45,371 nucleotides of DNA, from assembly GCA_035629175.1 (NCBI GenBank), contig DASPIL010000104.1, positions 1-45,371 of the forward strand, in the 5' to 3' direction. The notes beneath the pieces were generated by a model, which had not been told where the DNA came from, did no database searches, and worked only from the letters and a program-made list of their open reading frames with translations. This DNA is from Verrucomicrobiia bacterium (GTDB lineage: Bacteria; Verrucomicrobiota; Verrucomicrobiia; Limisphaerales; DASXHY01). The stretch's first letter is position 1, and the number at the start of each line of letters is the position of its first letter. Shown piece by piece: positions 33,035-42,364 of this stretch. The position numbers and the translations under genes are program-made.

Positions 33035-33994
33035 TTAATACCAATTCCGGAGCCGCACCTCGATGCCCGAGTCTGTCCCGAGGATCTGCTTGAAGTACGC
33101 TGCGTTCGTGGTGGTGCCGTTCTGGTTTCGATAGTGATAGGGATAAACCACCCCCGGACGAAATGCGCGCACTGAGTTCGTCGCCTGCTGCGGCGTCATC
33201 GTGAACGGCACGTTCATGCAGAGAAAGGCGACGTCAATGTTCTCGAGAGCGCGGATCTCTGGCTGGTCGCCGGTGTCGCCGCTGATGTAGATCCGCTTTC
33301 CGCCGATGTTCAGGACATACCCGTTTCCCGTCCCCGGCGAGTGATTCGCGTTGTAGGCGGGCACCGCCTCGATTCCAATCCCGAGCACATTGGTCGTCGC
33401 GCCATTCGGCAGAATCACCGTGCGATTCTGGAATCCGCCCATTCCTGAGTGCAGCGAAGGTGGAATAACAATTATTGAATTTGTCTTTGTCACCCCCGCA
33501 AGAACCGTGAGGTTCAAGTGATCGCCGTGGCTGTGGCTGATCAACACGAGGTCCGCATCTGGAAAGGTTGATGCCGCTGACACTGCGGGATCATTGAAGA
33601 TCCACTTGCCTTCCCACTGCATCACGAAAGAAGCGTGGTTCACTGGTCGAATGACAACGTCGCCATTCGTGGTGGCCAAGTGATCCCCATCCAGCACATT
33701 AGTTCCCGAAAACGCATAGGCGCGATAGGCCCGCTCGGGCAGGAAGGGCGCGGCAGAATCCGTGTGCTGCAGCGTCGTTCCCGTCGAGGAAAACGTCACG
33801 AGCGAACTCCAGTCAGACACGTTCGTGCTCACCTCAACCCGGCGCGCGCTCCCAGCGGGAGCAGCCAGCGTAAACGCCACCTCCCGGTTCGTGAGCTGCC
33901 GAATGCTCGTGAATTCAGGCGACGCCGCGTGGAGCAGCGGGACAATCGCACTGATGAGAGTTACGACCCCGGCGATCAGGATGTAGTTCTTCAT
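33035..33994 (-). CDS. Exported metallo-beta-lactamase-fold hydrolase with N-terminal STN module
   Basis: This 319-aa protein has a signal peptide (about 1-23). A small beta module (about 25-95) contains RRVEVSTNVSDWSSL and ends PERAYRAYAF. The MBL-fold domain (about 100-319) is of the UlaG/YqjP-like type: HSHGDHL (154-160), Asp240 in ISGDTGD and His287 in VYPYHYR, which suggests a zinc hydrolase. Substrate unknown. The STN...W module also appears at the C terminus of the xylanase in this window. An 86-nt gap separates it from the end of the PFOR gene. Confidence 0.8.
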   Translation of the reverse strand: MKNYILIAGVVTLISAIVPLLHAASPEFTSIRQLTNREVAFTLAAPAGSARRVEVSTNVSDWSSLVTFSSTGTTLQHTDSAAPFLPERAYRAYAFSGTNVLDGDHLATTNGDVVIRPVNHASFVMQWEGKWIFNDPAVSAASTFPDADLVLISHSHGDHLNLTVLAGVTKTNSIIVIPPSLHSGMGGFQNRTVILPNGATTNVLGIGIEAVPAYNANHSPGTGNGYVLNIGGKRIYISGDTGDQPEIRALENIDVAFLCMNVPFTMTPQQATNSVRAFRPGVVYPYHYRNQNGTTTNAAYFKQILGTDSGIEVRLRNWY

Positions 33995-34080
33995 AGCCGC
34001 AACCGCGCGATGCGGACTCTGCGTTCCGCAAATGGAAAGTGCGTGACGCCCGCGGCGCCCCGCACTGATGAGAATCCCAA

Positions 34081-37000
34081 TCAGTTCAGCACGGCCCGCT
34101 CTGCGGCAAACAACTCGCGCGTCTTCGCCTGAAGTTCCGCCAGTTGCAGCTCGCCTTTGTCGAGCTTCGCGATCAACGCCTTCTGGGCGAGGTAATCCTT
34201 GTTCACAACCCCCGCCTTGCTCTGCAGCATGCGCCAGGCTTTCCGCCGTTCCACCGCAAACAACACCATCTGCCGCGACACGGCGAAGTACTTCATCTTG
34301 CCGCCAATCTCAGCCTTGATGTAAACGCCGAAGTTCGGGACGTAACTGCGATGCGCCGAGTTGAACACGCGGCGGTTGATGACGTCGTCCTGCGTGATGA
34401 ACACAAGCATGTCGTCAAAGTGGATCATCTCGGAGATGTCCTCCTCCTTGATCGCTTTCACGTGTTTGCGGAAGCGCCCTTCCGTCAGCGCCCAGTGCGC
34501 GACCGTGTAATTGTATTCCTCGCCCGTGCTCGCATATTTCGTCCGCCACCAGTCGCGATCCGTGGAAGGATTACCCTTGAGATCGAACGCTTCCTGCGAC
34601 GTCTCGCCGCGCCGCGGGTTGAACACGAATTCCGGCATGCCGCGCGCATCGCGCACCAGCTTCGCCTGGTCTGCGCTCATGTTGTCCGCAACGCCATGCT
34701 CGGGCTGGCAGGTCGTGTAGGCTTGGAAAAACGCAGTGCCCCGATACTCCAGGCCGTCGAGCATCGCCCGATACAGCTTTGCTGCATTCGCCATCGAGAC
34801 CTGCGCAACGAATGGGGAGCCGTGCCCGCTGGTAAATGCTTCAGCAACGTTCTTCTTCTCGATCAACTTGCCCTGCGACGCCACGCCAAACTGGTTCATG
34901 TCATAGCCGCCAAGCATCGTGGACGAATCCGAATTCTGTCCGCCCGTGTTCGAATAAACCTGCGTGTCGAGCATCAGCATCTTCACGTTCGGACGATTCT
35001 GCAGGATGACCTTGGAAACGTTCTGGAATCCAATGTCGCCCAGCGCGCCGTCACCGCCTACGACCCAAACCTTCGGCAGTTCGCGAATTTCCTGGTCCGT
35101 CATCAATGCGTCGTCCAGGTGCGTAAGCGTGAAATAACCCGCCTCGGTCATGACGTCGTCCGTTGAGTCGAGCAGCGCGTCGGTCAGGCGCTCAGGGACA
35201 ACCGACCTGCGCGCGTGGTTCAGGATCAGCGATTCGCCCAAAAGCCAGCTGATCGTGGCGCCGTCCTGGAACAGCGAGTTCATCCAGGGATACGGATGAG
35301 GATTGGACGGCGGCGTGGAGCCGTAAACGGTGTTACATCCCGTGCTTGCGCCCATGAACATGACGCTCATGCCGTTCGCGTTGCGGCCGTCCACCGCCTG
35401 CAGGTCGCGATGATTGAATGCATCCTGGCGCATCACGGCGGAAATTGCCGAGACCAACTGCGCGTCGGTCACTGCACCATTGGCAGTCTCATACGCAGCA
35501 ATCCTGCGGGCTGTGTCGGCTTCGTTCTCTCCGCCCAGCCCATGAATGATGTGCAGGACCGCGCGGCGGAAGAGTTGATATTCCTTTTCATCGCGCAGTT
35601 TCAACGCCTGCAGCTTTGCCACGCCTTCGTTCTCAAGCCGCGTTGCCTTGCCGCGCAAGCGGTCGGCTTTTCTGTGATACATCGGGCGCATATACGCCTC
35701 GGTCACGGAAGCCAGCGCGCGCAGCACGCTCTTTTCCCCGCAACCCGCGCACGCGCCGTCTCCTGAAACGAGCGCCTCGTAATTGCGCCGCACCATCAGG
35801 TGATTCCGCAACGCTGCCTCCCGCGAACTGGCTGCGTCGTTGTCCTGGTAAAGGCCCAGATATTTCTGGGGCGTGTCCGGCAACAGCCGCGAAAAGATTT
35901 GCGCAGTCGTCAGGTGCGAATTGAGATCCTCCGTTTCGGTCGTCATGCGCAAGGCATCATGGTCGCCGCAGACCTGCACGCATTCGCCACAACCCTTGCA
36001 AAGATCGGAAACAAAGATCGAAAACAAACCGCCCGCGCCAGGCGTCTTCTGCTCAACGGAACGGAAAATCGCGGGCACGTTGGAATAGGCCAGCGGCAAA
36101 AGGTCGATGATGCCCGTGAACTCCGCCTTCGCCACATCGCGAACCGTGGCAAGCGCATTGATTTCGTCGCGGATGATGTCCTTGAACGGCAGCTTGGCGC
36201 GGGTCTTGACCGCTTCATTCATCTTCACGCGCGCCCGCTCCTCCACGCCTTTCAACTCCGCCGTCAGCTTCTGCCGGTCCGTGGGATCAGTCACATAGTA
36301 ATGCGCCGCGGTGCGCAGCACCGTGCTGACGTCCTGCGCCATGTTCGGCAGCGCAGTGTCGGGACATGCCGTGATGCATTCCATGCATTGCGTGCAATTT
36401 TCCGCGATGTAAACCGGCGTTTCGCGGCGCGCGACATACTTCGATTGCGTCGCACCCGTGCCCGCGCCCATGACACCGAGCGATGCCAGCGCGCCCGCGG
36501 GTTGGTGATACCCAAGGCCGCTGCGATATTCGGAATCGAACTTGGACAATGATTGAAACGCGTAGCGGGGCGTTTGCTGCGCAGGAGTGGGAACCCCGCT
36601 TCCGCACGCAGTGCCGCAGCCCGCCGTCGGAATGATGGGCGTGTCCCCCGCCACAGGCTTCAGCGGCGGATTGCGCATCGAAGAACGATCCGGGTCCGCA
36701 GCTTCGCCATACTTGATCTCCTGCACGCGCGAGAAGCCCTGCTCCATCACGGTCATGTTCGAAGCCACCACGTCCTCGCCGAAACGGCCAAACTTCTTTT
36801 GATACTGCTTCTTCACCGTGGCGAGATACGCCTCGTCAGAAATGCCGTTGATCTTCAGGAACGGCGATACCCGGAAGAACGCGCCCAGGAACGAATTGCC
36901 CTGCATGCGCAACTGCAGTTCGCCCTTGCTCGTCGCCTTTCGCGCAATTTCAAATCCGGGAAGGATGTAAACGCGGATGTTGTTTTCCACAACGAATCGG

Positions 37001-38886
37001 CGGTGATGCGCCGGGATGCGCTGCCACGCCGTCTCGGGCGTGTCGCTCGATTCCCACACGATGCAGCCGCCCTTCTTGATTCCTTCCAGCGGATTGGTAT
37101 GCGTGAACGCCTTCGGATCGCAGCAGAGCACGACATCCACGTGGTTCAATTCGCAGTTCACCTTGATGCGCTGCGGCGCCACGGTCAGGTAATAGTTCGT
37201 CGGCGCGCCCTTCTTCTCGGATCCGTATTTCGGATTGGCCATGATGAACAGCTTCTCCTTCAGCCGCCCATCCGCTTCATACTCGGGATTCTGATGGGAA
37301 ATCAGGTCGCCGAATTCGCCAATAATCTCCCCGAGGTTCTTGCCCGTTGTGATCATTCCCCATCCGCCGATGGAATGGAAGCGCACCGCAATCGACTTGT
37401 CCGGCAGCAACGACGGCGTGTCCTTCGAAATGACGGAATAAGGATGATCAATGCCGACCGTGAAGTAGGTCTCGCCGTCGGCAGGCCCTCTCCCGTCCTT
37501 GCGCCGCGTCTGCCCGATCGCGAATTCATAGGCGCCCAGCGAATGCTCGGGACGGAAATCGCGCGAGCCGATTCCATAGGAACCGCGGAACATGCGAGGC
37601 GTCTCCTCAGGCGAAAGTGCGGACACGCGCGCCGAAGCGTTGGATCCTGGATTCACAACCGCATTGGGACTTGCCTCGGAGGCTGGCATTGCGCGGTAGT
37701 GTTCATTCGCCTTGCCGAGCGCCACGCGAATTTCCCGCGCCAGCGGATTGTCACCCGACAACCCCTCGTCCGTGCGCTCCAGCACGATGACGTTCTTTTT
37801 GCCGCGCAGCGCATTGACGATCGCCGCCTCGGGAAATGGACGGATCACGTTGACGTGAATCGAACCCACTTTCGCATTCCGCTGGTCGCGCAGGTAATCG
37901 CAGGCAGCCTCGATGTTGTCGGCCGCGCAGCCCAGCGAGACAAATACGGTGTCCGCATCCTCGCATCGGTATTGATGCAACAGGCCGTAGCGGCGGCCCG
38001 TCAGGTTCCCAAACTCCTCGAGAGCCGCCTCGAGCATCGGCAGGATGTGTTCGTTGAAATTGTTCCGGCGGGCAATCACGCCGTTCATGTGATGCTCCTG
38101 ATTCTGGACGGGCCCGAGCAGGAGCGGGTTTTTCAGGTCCATCATCTCGGGCACGCGCCGCCGCTTGGGCCCAAACAATTCTCGCTGCGCCGGCGTTGGG
38201 CAATCGATGACGTCCCCCGCCGCCCCAAGAAACTCGCGAAGCAATTCAGCCTCGGGCGCGAAATAGGTGCGTTCGGAATGCGTCGTCAGCATGCCGTCCT
38301 GGATGTTCATTCCTGGGTTCAGCGACAGCTCGCACACCTTGCGCAGGACGATGGCCTGATCGGCCGCCTGCTGCGCGTCCTTGGCAACCAGCATGGTCCA
38401 GCCTGTATCGAGAGCGGCATAGAAGTCATCGTGCCCGCAGTGCACGTTCAGAGCGTGCTTGGTCAACGCGCGCGCGCCGACCTCCAGCACCATGGTGGAG
38501 AGTTTGCCGGGCGCGTGGTAATACTGCTCCATCGCGTAGACGATCCCCTGCCCCGACGTGAAGTTCACGGCCCGCTTGCCGCTCACAGCGAAGGCGGTCG
38601 CCCCGCCCTGCGCGGCGTGCTCGCCCTCGGTTTCCACTGCGATCTTCGCCTCTCCCCAGACATTAAGTTCCCCCTGCGCGTACGAACCCTGGTAAATCTC
38701 GCCTCCTTCCGTGGATGGCGTGATCGGATAAAAAATGCCGCCCTGGGTAATCCGCGTTTCAACATATTGCGCGACCAGCTGGTTCCCGTTGCACGTGACA
38801 CGGACGCCGGGATAGCGAGGTGCGGCGGCTGGCGCTGCCTGCGGTGTGTGGTGGGTGGCGGAGGGTGTGGAGGATGGCTGATTCAT
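34081..38886 (-). CDS. Pyruvate:ferredoxin (flavodoxin) oxidoreductase, single-chain, enlarged
   Basis: This 1601-aa single-chain enzyme oxidises pyruvate, or a related 2-oxoacid, with CoA to acetyl-CoA and reduced ferredoxin. Domains: pyruvate/TPP-binding alpha part (about 30-400; IFYPITPSTEGGE, FTSGQGIVYAMEQ), gamma part (about 500-690; FHSIGGWGMITTGKNLGE), two 4Fe-4S motifs (Cys831/834/837/841 and 963/966/969/973) and TPP domain (about 1040-1500). The proximal cluster Cys are all present (1046, 1049, 1184, 1393), as are GGDGALGDIGFQN and VYSNTGGQNSDSS. Known single-chain enzymes are about 1170-1230 aa. The extra length comes from an N-terminal Pro/Ala tail, linkers (about 400-450 and 735-800), about 75 residues between the clusters and about 110 residues between Cys1049 and Cys1184. 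Confidence 0.9.
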   Translation of the reverse strand: MNQPSSTPSATHHTPQAAPAAAPRYPGVRVTCNGNQLVAQYVETRITQGGIFYPITPSTEGGEIYQGSYAQGELNVWGEAKIAVETEGEHAAQGGATAFAVSGKRAVNFTSGQGIVYAMEQYYHAPGKLSTMVLEVGARALTKHALNVHCGHDDFYAALDTGWTMLVAKDAQQAADQAIVLRKVCELSLNPGMNIQDGMLTTHSERTYFAPEAELLREFLGAAGDVIDCPTPAQRELFGPKRRRVPEMMDLKNPLLLGPVQNQEHHMNGVIARRNNFNEHILPMLEAALEEFGNLTGRRYGLLHQYRCEDADTVFVSLGCAADNIEAACDYLRDQRNAKVGSIHVNVIRPFPEAAIVNALRGKKNVIVLERTDEGLSGDNPLAREIRVALGKANEHYRAMPASEASPNAVVNPGSNASARVSALSPEETPRMFRGSYGIGSRDFRPEHSLGAYEFAIGQTRRKDGRGPADGETYFTVGIDHPYSVISKDTPSLLPDKSIAVRFHSIGGWGMITTGKNLGEIIGEFGDLISHQNPEYEADGRLKEKLFIMANPKYGSEKKGAPTNYYLTVAPQRIKVNCELNHVDVVLCCDPKAFTHTNPLEGIKKGGCIVWESSDTPETAWQRIPAHHRRFVVENNIRVYILPGFEIARKATSKGELQLRMQGNSFLGAFFRVSPFLKINGISDEAYLATVKKQYQKKFGRFGEDVVASNMTVMEQGFSRVQEIKYGEAADPDRSSMRNPPLKPVAGDTPIIPTAGCGTACGSGVPTPAQQTPRYAFQSLSKFDSEYRSGLGYHQPAGALASLGVMGAGTGATQSKYVARRETPVYIAENCTQCMECITACPDTALPNMAQDVSTVLRTAAHYYVTDPTDRQKLTAELKGVEERARVKMNEAVKTRAKLPFKDIIRDEINALATVRDVAKAEFTGIIDLLPLAYSNVPAIFRSVEQKTPGAGGLFSIFVSDLCKGCGECVQVCGDHDALRMTTETEDLNSHLTTAQIFSRLLPDTPQKYLGLYQDNDAASSREAALRNHLMVRRNYEALVSGDGACAGCGEKSVLRALASVTEAYMRPMYHRKADRLRGKATRLENEGVAKLQALKLRDEKEYQLFRRAVLHIIHGLGGENEADTARRIAAYETANGAVTDAQLVSAISAVMRQDAFNHRDLQAVDGRNANGMSVMFMGASTGCNTVYGSTPPSNPHPYPWMNSLFQDGATISWLLGESLILNHARRSVVPERLTDALLDSTDDVMTEAGYFTLTHLDDALMTDQEIRELPKVWVVGGDGALGDIGFQNVSKVILQNRPNVKMLMLDTQVYSNTGGQNSDSSTMLGGYDMNQFGVASQGKLIEKKNVAEAFTSGHGSPFVAQVSMANAAKLYRAMLDGLEYRGTAFFQAYTTCQPEHGVADNMSADQAKLVRDARGMPEFVFNPRRGETSQEAFDLKGNPSTDRDWWRTKYASTGEEYNYTVAHWALTEGRFRKHVKAIKEEDISEMIHFDDMLVFITQDDVINRRVFNSAHRSYVPNFGVYIKAEIGGKMKYFAVSRQMVLFAVERRKAWRMLQSKAGVVNKDYLAQKALIAKLDKGELQLAELQAKTRELFAAERAVLN

Positions 38887-39136
38887 GTTTGCTTGATTGA
38901 AACTGAATCCGGCCCGGCACGTCCCGACTCCCCAAGAGTTCCCGAGCCGAAAACAAAATGTGGTCAGAGCATACGCCTCCCCACCAAGGACACAAACGAA
39001 ATAGTGGCGCAGATTTCACCGAAGACTGGGACGGAGGCACCATGCGACCGTGCTCAGCTGCCTCATTGCACGAGCGCATGCAATCGTCCCGCGAAACTGC
39101 GGCCAAACAAATGAGAAAACTAATCGGCAAACCCGG

Positions 39137-39173
39137 TTGCCCCGATCGGTCCTGGAGGGATATCCTCGCCGCA
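39137..39173 (+). promoter_or_regulatory. Leaderless-type promoter of the xylanase gene
   Basis: TTGCCC (39137-39142), an 18-nt spacer, TATCCT (39161-39166), then 7 nt to the ATG at 39174. It supports the shorter start that opens directly with the signal peptide. Confidence 0.5.
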
Positions 39174-41072
39174 ATGCAGCCCTGTTTCCCCCAGCGAGCG
39201 CTCGCGATTGTTGTGCTCCTCTGTTTCGTGTTGATCCTTCATGCCCGCGCACAGGGCCCAAACCTGCTCCAGAATCCCGGCTTCGAACAAGGCACAGCCG
39301 CCTGGTTTGGCTTCGGTCCCGTGAACTTCACCACGGTCGCAAGCCCTGTGAATTCAGGCGGCAACGCTGCCCGGATTCAAAATCGGTCCGACAGCTGGAA
39401 CGGCGTTGCGCAATCGCTGGCCGGCATGTTGGAACCCGGGAAACAATACAGCGTTCGGGCTTCTGTTCGCGTGGTTGCCGCCAGCCCCCAGCCAGTGAGG
39501 CTTACGATCCAACGGACGGACGGAAGCGGCACTTCGTACCATGGCGTTGCCAGCGCCACCGCAACGCCCAACACCTGGACGCAACTTGGCGGCAGTTACA
39601 CTCATGCTGCCTCCGGAACGCTGACCGCCCTGAACCTTTACATGGAGGGTCCCGAGGGAGGCGTGGACTTTTATGCGGACGATTTCGCGGTGGAAGGGCA
39701 TGACTGGAAAGCGGCTGCGAACGATCGCATTGAATCGATTCGGAAACGCGACGTGCTTCTGCATGTGATCGATGCCACGGGCAAACCGGTGTCTGGCGCA
39801 ACGGTGTCGGTGGCGCAGACTCGCCACCGGTTTGGATTCGGTTCGGCGATCAATGGCAACATCTCCAATCCGCAGTATGCCGCATTTTTCCGGACGAACT
39901 TTCAATGGGCGGTCATGGAGAACGAGGCGAAATGGTATGCCAACGAACCGTCCCAGGGTTCGGTCACGTATAACTCTGCCAACGCCATCACGAACTTTTG
40001 TCACTTGAACGGAATCACGCTGCGCGGACACACCATTTTCTGGGCAGTCGACCGATGGGTTCAGCCCTGGGTGACAAACCTTTCCAACGCAAACCTTCTC
40101 ATCGCTCTCACCAATCGCTTGAACAGTGCTGTGAATCATTTCAAGGGAACATTTGTGCATTGGGACGTGAACAACGAGATGTTGCACGGGGACTTTTTCG
40201 GAGATCGGCTGGGAACCTGGGTTAATTCATGGATGTTCAAGCATGCGCACGCGCTGGATCCCAGCGTTCGGCTCTTCGTGAATGATTACAATGTGGTTTC
40301 CGCAAATGAAACCGATGCCTACAAGCAACAGATCCAATCCCTCCTTGCCTCGAACGCCCCGATCCATGGAATCGGAGCGCAGGGACATTTCGGGTCCGTG
40401 ATCAACACAACGACGACAGAGAGCCGTCTCGACAGCCTGGCGGAACTCGGCCTGCCGATCTGGATCACGGAATATGATTCGGTGAACGAGGACGAATTTG
40501 TGCGCGCGGACAACCTGGAGAAGCTTTACCGGATTGCGTTTAGCAAACCATCTGTCGACGGCGTGATCATGTGGGGTTTCTGGGCGGGTTCCCATTGGCG
40601 CGGCAGCAATGCGGCCATCGTGAACCTGAACTGGACCTTGAATGAAGCGGGCAGGCGTTATCAAGCGCTGCTCGCCGAATGGACGACACGGACGAATGGG
40701 GGGACATTAGCAAGCGGCGAGTATTCGTTTCGCGGTTTTCACGGCAATTATGACGTCGCGATCACGGTTGGAGGGCAATCCACATTGCGAAAAATTGCGC
40801 TTGAGCCTGGGAGCGGGGTGAGCGCGCAGACGATTGTGGTGAACCCGGGAAATCCCGCGCCCGTCCTGCATTCCGTCAACCATGCGCCCATGCCGGGACA
40901 GTTCTCGTTTCAGGTAAGCGGAAACGCGGGCGGCCTGATTCAGATCCTGATGTCGACGAACCTCGCAACCTGGACGCCCCTGACGAATGTGCTCAACGCT
41001 CACGGAACCATTTCATTCACCCACGCAGCCGCGGCTGGGCCGGTTTATTTCCGGGCGAAGGTCCTGGACTAA
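39174..41072 (+). CDS. Secreted GH10 endo-beta-1,4-xylanase with CBM4/9-like module
   Basis: This 632-aa secreted enzyme should cleave xylan backbones. Order: signal peptide (1-27, ending HARA), a CBM4_9-like carbohydrate-binding module (about 28-175; PNLLQNPGFEQGTAAW, FYADDFAVEG), a GH10 barrel (about 185-505) and a C-terminal beta tail (about 510-632). The GH10 acid/base is Glu335 in WDVNNEMLHGD and the nucleophile is Glu433 in WITEYDS; RGHTIFW and the MWGFWAGSHWRG segment also fit. The tail ends with an STN...W module (ILMSTNLATWTPLTNV). The ATG at 39174 is favoured by signal peptide and promoter, although the frame is open to 38958. Confidence 0.92.
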   Translation: MQPCFPQRALAIVVLLCFVLILHARAQGPNLLQNPGFEQGTAAWFGFGPVNFTTVASPVNSGGNAARIQNRSDSWNGVAQSLAGMLEPGKQYSVRASVRVVAASPQPVRLTIQRTDGSGTSYHGVASATATPNTWTQLGGSYTHAASGTLTALNLYMEGPEGGVDFYADDFAVEGHDWKAAANDRIESIRKRDVLLHVIDATGKPVSGATVSVAQTRHRFGFGSAINGNISNPQYAAFFRTNFQWAVMENEAKWYANEPSQGSVTYNSANAITNFCHLNGITLRGHTIFWAVDRWVQPWVTNLSNANLLIALTNRLNSAVNHFKGTFVHWDVNNEMLHGDFFGDRLGTWVNSWMFKHAHALDPSVRLFVNDYNVVSANETDAYKQQIQSLLASNAPIHGIGAQGHFGSVINTTTTESRLDSLAELGLPIWITEYDSVNEDEFVRADNLEKLYRIAFSKPSVDGVIMWGFWAGSHWRGSNAAIVNLNWTLNEAGRRYQALLAEWTTRTNGGTLASGEYSFRGFHGNYDVAITVGGQSTLRKIALEPGSGVSAQTIVVNPGNPAPVLHSVNHAPMPGQFSFQVSGNAGGLIQILMSTNLATWTPLTNVLNAHGTISFTHAAAAGPVYFRAKVLD

Positions 41073-41171
41073 CCTTTGAGTGTGATGGGTGCTCTGGTCT
41101 CTCGCCCCGGCGCGCGGAAAAAAGGGGACTGCGGAACCACGCCATGCGAAGGCCACAAACAGCGCGAAGAG

Positions 41172-41255
41172 AAGATGTTTAACAGGAGCACGCAGAGGCA
41201 GCAGAGAAAAGGCAGAGGAGGCTGTTTCCGAATCCGTGTCCATCCGTGGTTACGT
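41172..41255 (+). repeat. Intergenic repeat fragment related to the left edge
   Basis: AACAGGAG followed by CACGCAGAGG (41181-41198) and, after about 40 nt, AATCCGTGTCCATCCGTGG match the two kinds of degenerate repeat at 1-298 (AACAGGAGGACGCAGAG; repeated GTGTGATT words and TTCGTGGTT). The copy lies in the 219-nt gap between the convergent xylanase and DUF6807 genes. Confidence 0.5.
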
Positions 41256-41291
41256 TCCTCATCCCTTCAATTTGGGGTTGCGACACCTGCG

Positions 41292-42242
41292 CTACGGGCG
41301 GCGGTCGTCTTCGCGCTTCAGTGCTTCCGTCGTCCACGCCTGCGGACGAATCACGATGCGATAGCGCAGATTCATTTCCTCGGCAGGTTTCAACGTTCGA
41401 ATTGCAGGCGCCAATATTGCCGCGCACACGAAACGCATTTCCTTTGAATTGACAACGTACCACGGCGCTTCCTTGCCCGCATTGACCGGATCACTGAAGA
41501 TTGCAATTCCGCCGACGTCCCGAGAACCGTCGGTGAAGTTGCACGCAAGGGCTGATGCCCTCGGGCGGGCGCGATCGCTTGCGAACTGATCCACCGGCCC
41601 TGAACTCGATACCACGGAAAAGCCCAGTGGCGATCCCGCCAAACGCAAGCCGAGTCCCGCGTACCCGCCATTCACACGCCCATCAGGTTCGCCCGGCATG
41701 GGCGTGCGTTCGAGCACGGCGCCATCCTTTCCCGCAGTAAAATTCGCGCGCCAGCCGATCGAGTAGCCGCCATTCGCGTCCGGGGCCGAAATCTCGAGTT
41801 CGCGCTGCTCGGTTAAATCAACGCGTCCACTTGGATGAACGCAGGTCACTTCCAGTTTGATCACAGCAGAGCCGTCCGGGTTGGCTCGAATTTCAGGCGC
41901 CGTCCACCGCGTTGCACCTTCCGCCTTTCCGGTCTGCCGGTTCTCTTCCCAATAGTTCGCCTTGTTGATGTATTTCCAGGAGAACCACAAACCGTAATGC
42001 CAGGGATGATCTTCAGGCTTGAAGTTCGTCAATGTCGTGCCCCCGATCGCGAGCGGATCGAAGAACGTCTTGCCCTTGGACGGATCAAAGCTAAAGCGCC
42101 AGATGACATTCGTTCCTTGCCGCCACGCGATGGATTTGTCATCGCGCTCCCATTCGGCTTGAAGGTGCGGGACCATTGTGGCGAAGAGAAGAAACGCAAA
42201 GCTGGTGAGGACACCACGAATTTCCGGCGCGGGATTTCTCAT
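41292..42242 (-). CDS. DUF6807 (PmoA-family-labelled) exported protein
   Basis: This 316-aa protein has a signal peptide (about 1-29, ending HLQA). It matches DUF6807, often mislabelled 'PmoA family' or 'methane oxygenase', a beta-sandwich family found beside sugar-processing genes. The key motif HPWHYGLWFSW (79-89) is preceded by FDPLAIGGTTLTN and followed by NYWEENRQTGKAEG. Late motifs are GYAGLGLRLAG and NPG-like NAGKEAPWYVVNSKEM. Function is unproven; there is no link to methane oxidation. It is divergent from the Gfo/Idh/MocA pair. Confidence 0.82.
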   Translation of the reverse strand: MRNPAPEIRGVLTSFAFLLFATMVPHLQAEWERDDKSIAWRQGTNVIWRFSFDPSKGKTFFDPLAIGGTTLTNFKPEDHPWHYGLWFSWKYINKANYWEENRQTGKAEGATRWTAPEIRANPDGSAVIKLEVTCVHPSGRVDLTEQRELEISAPDANGGYSIGWRANFTAGKDGAVLERTPMPGEPDGRVNGGYAGLGLRLAGSPLGFSVVSSSGPVDQFASDRARPRASALACNFTDGSRDVGGIAIFSDPVNAGKEAPWYVVNSKEMRFVCAAILAPAIRTLKPAEEMNLRYRIVIRPQAWTTEALKREDDRRP

Positions 42243-42277
42243 GGGCTACAGGCTACTCACAACGGGAAGGCGATCAA
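42243..42277 (-). promoter_or_regulatory. Leaderless-type promoter of the DUF6807 gene
   Basis: On the minus strand TTGATC (42272-42277), a 16-nt spacer, TAGCCT (42250-42255), then 7 nt to the ATG at 42242. Confidence 0.5.
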
Positions 42278-42329
42278 GCCATGCCAGCGCTGAATTCCAT
42301 GGAAGATCCTCTGTTTTCACCGTTTGCCC

Positions 42330-42364
42330 TTGGATTGCAACCGTTCGAAAGGCATAACGTTTGC
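42330..42364 (+). promoter_or_regulatory. Leaderless-type promoter of the Gfo/Idh/MocA gene
   Basis: TTGGAT (42330-42335), a 17-nt spacer, CATAAC (42353-42358), then 6 nt to the ATG at 42365. The -10 is CATAAC where TATAAT would be ideal. Confidence 0.45.

Noticed and set aside
36553-39114. Open frame of 853 codons on the plus strand opposite the PFOR gene
   Set aside because: The translation is Arg/His-rich with no motifs, while the opposite strand encodes a PFOR with all cluster and TPP motifs.
38958-39173. N-terminal extension of the xylanase
   Set aside because: The extra 72 residues have no signal peptide character, whereas the ATG at 39174 opens a clear signal peptide and follows a -10 box by 7 nt.
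41292-42242. Methane monooxygenase subunit (PmoA)
   Set aside because: The DUF6807 family carries this label by database error; there are no PmoA membrane helices or copper motifs, and no pmoB or pmoC genes.
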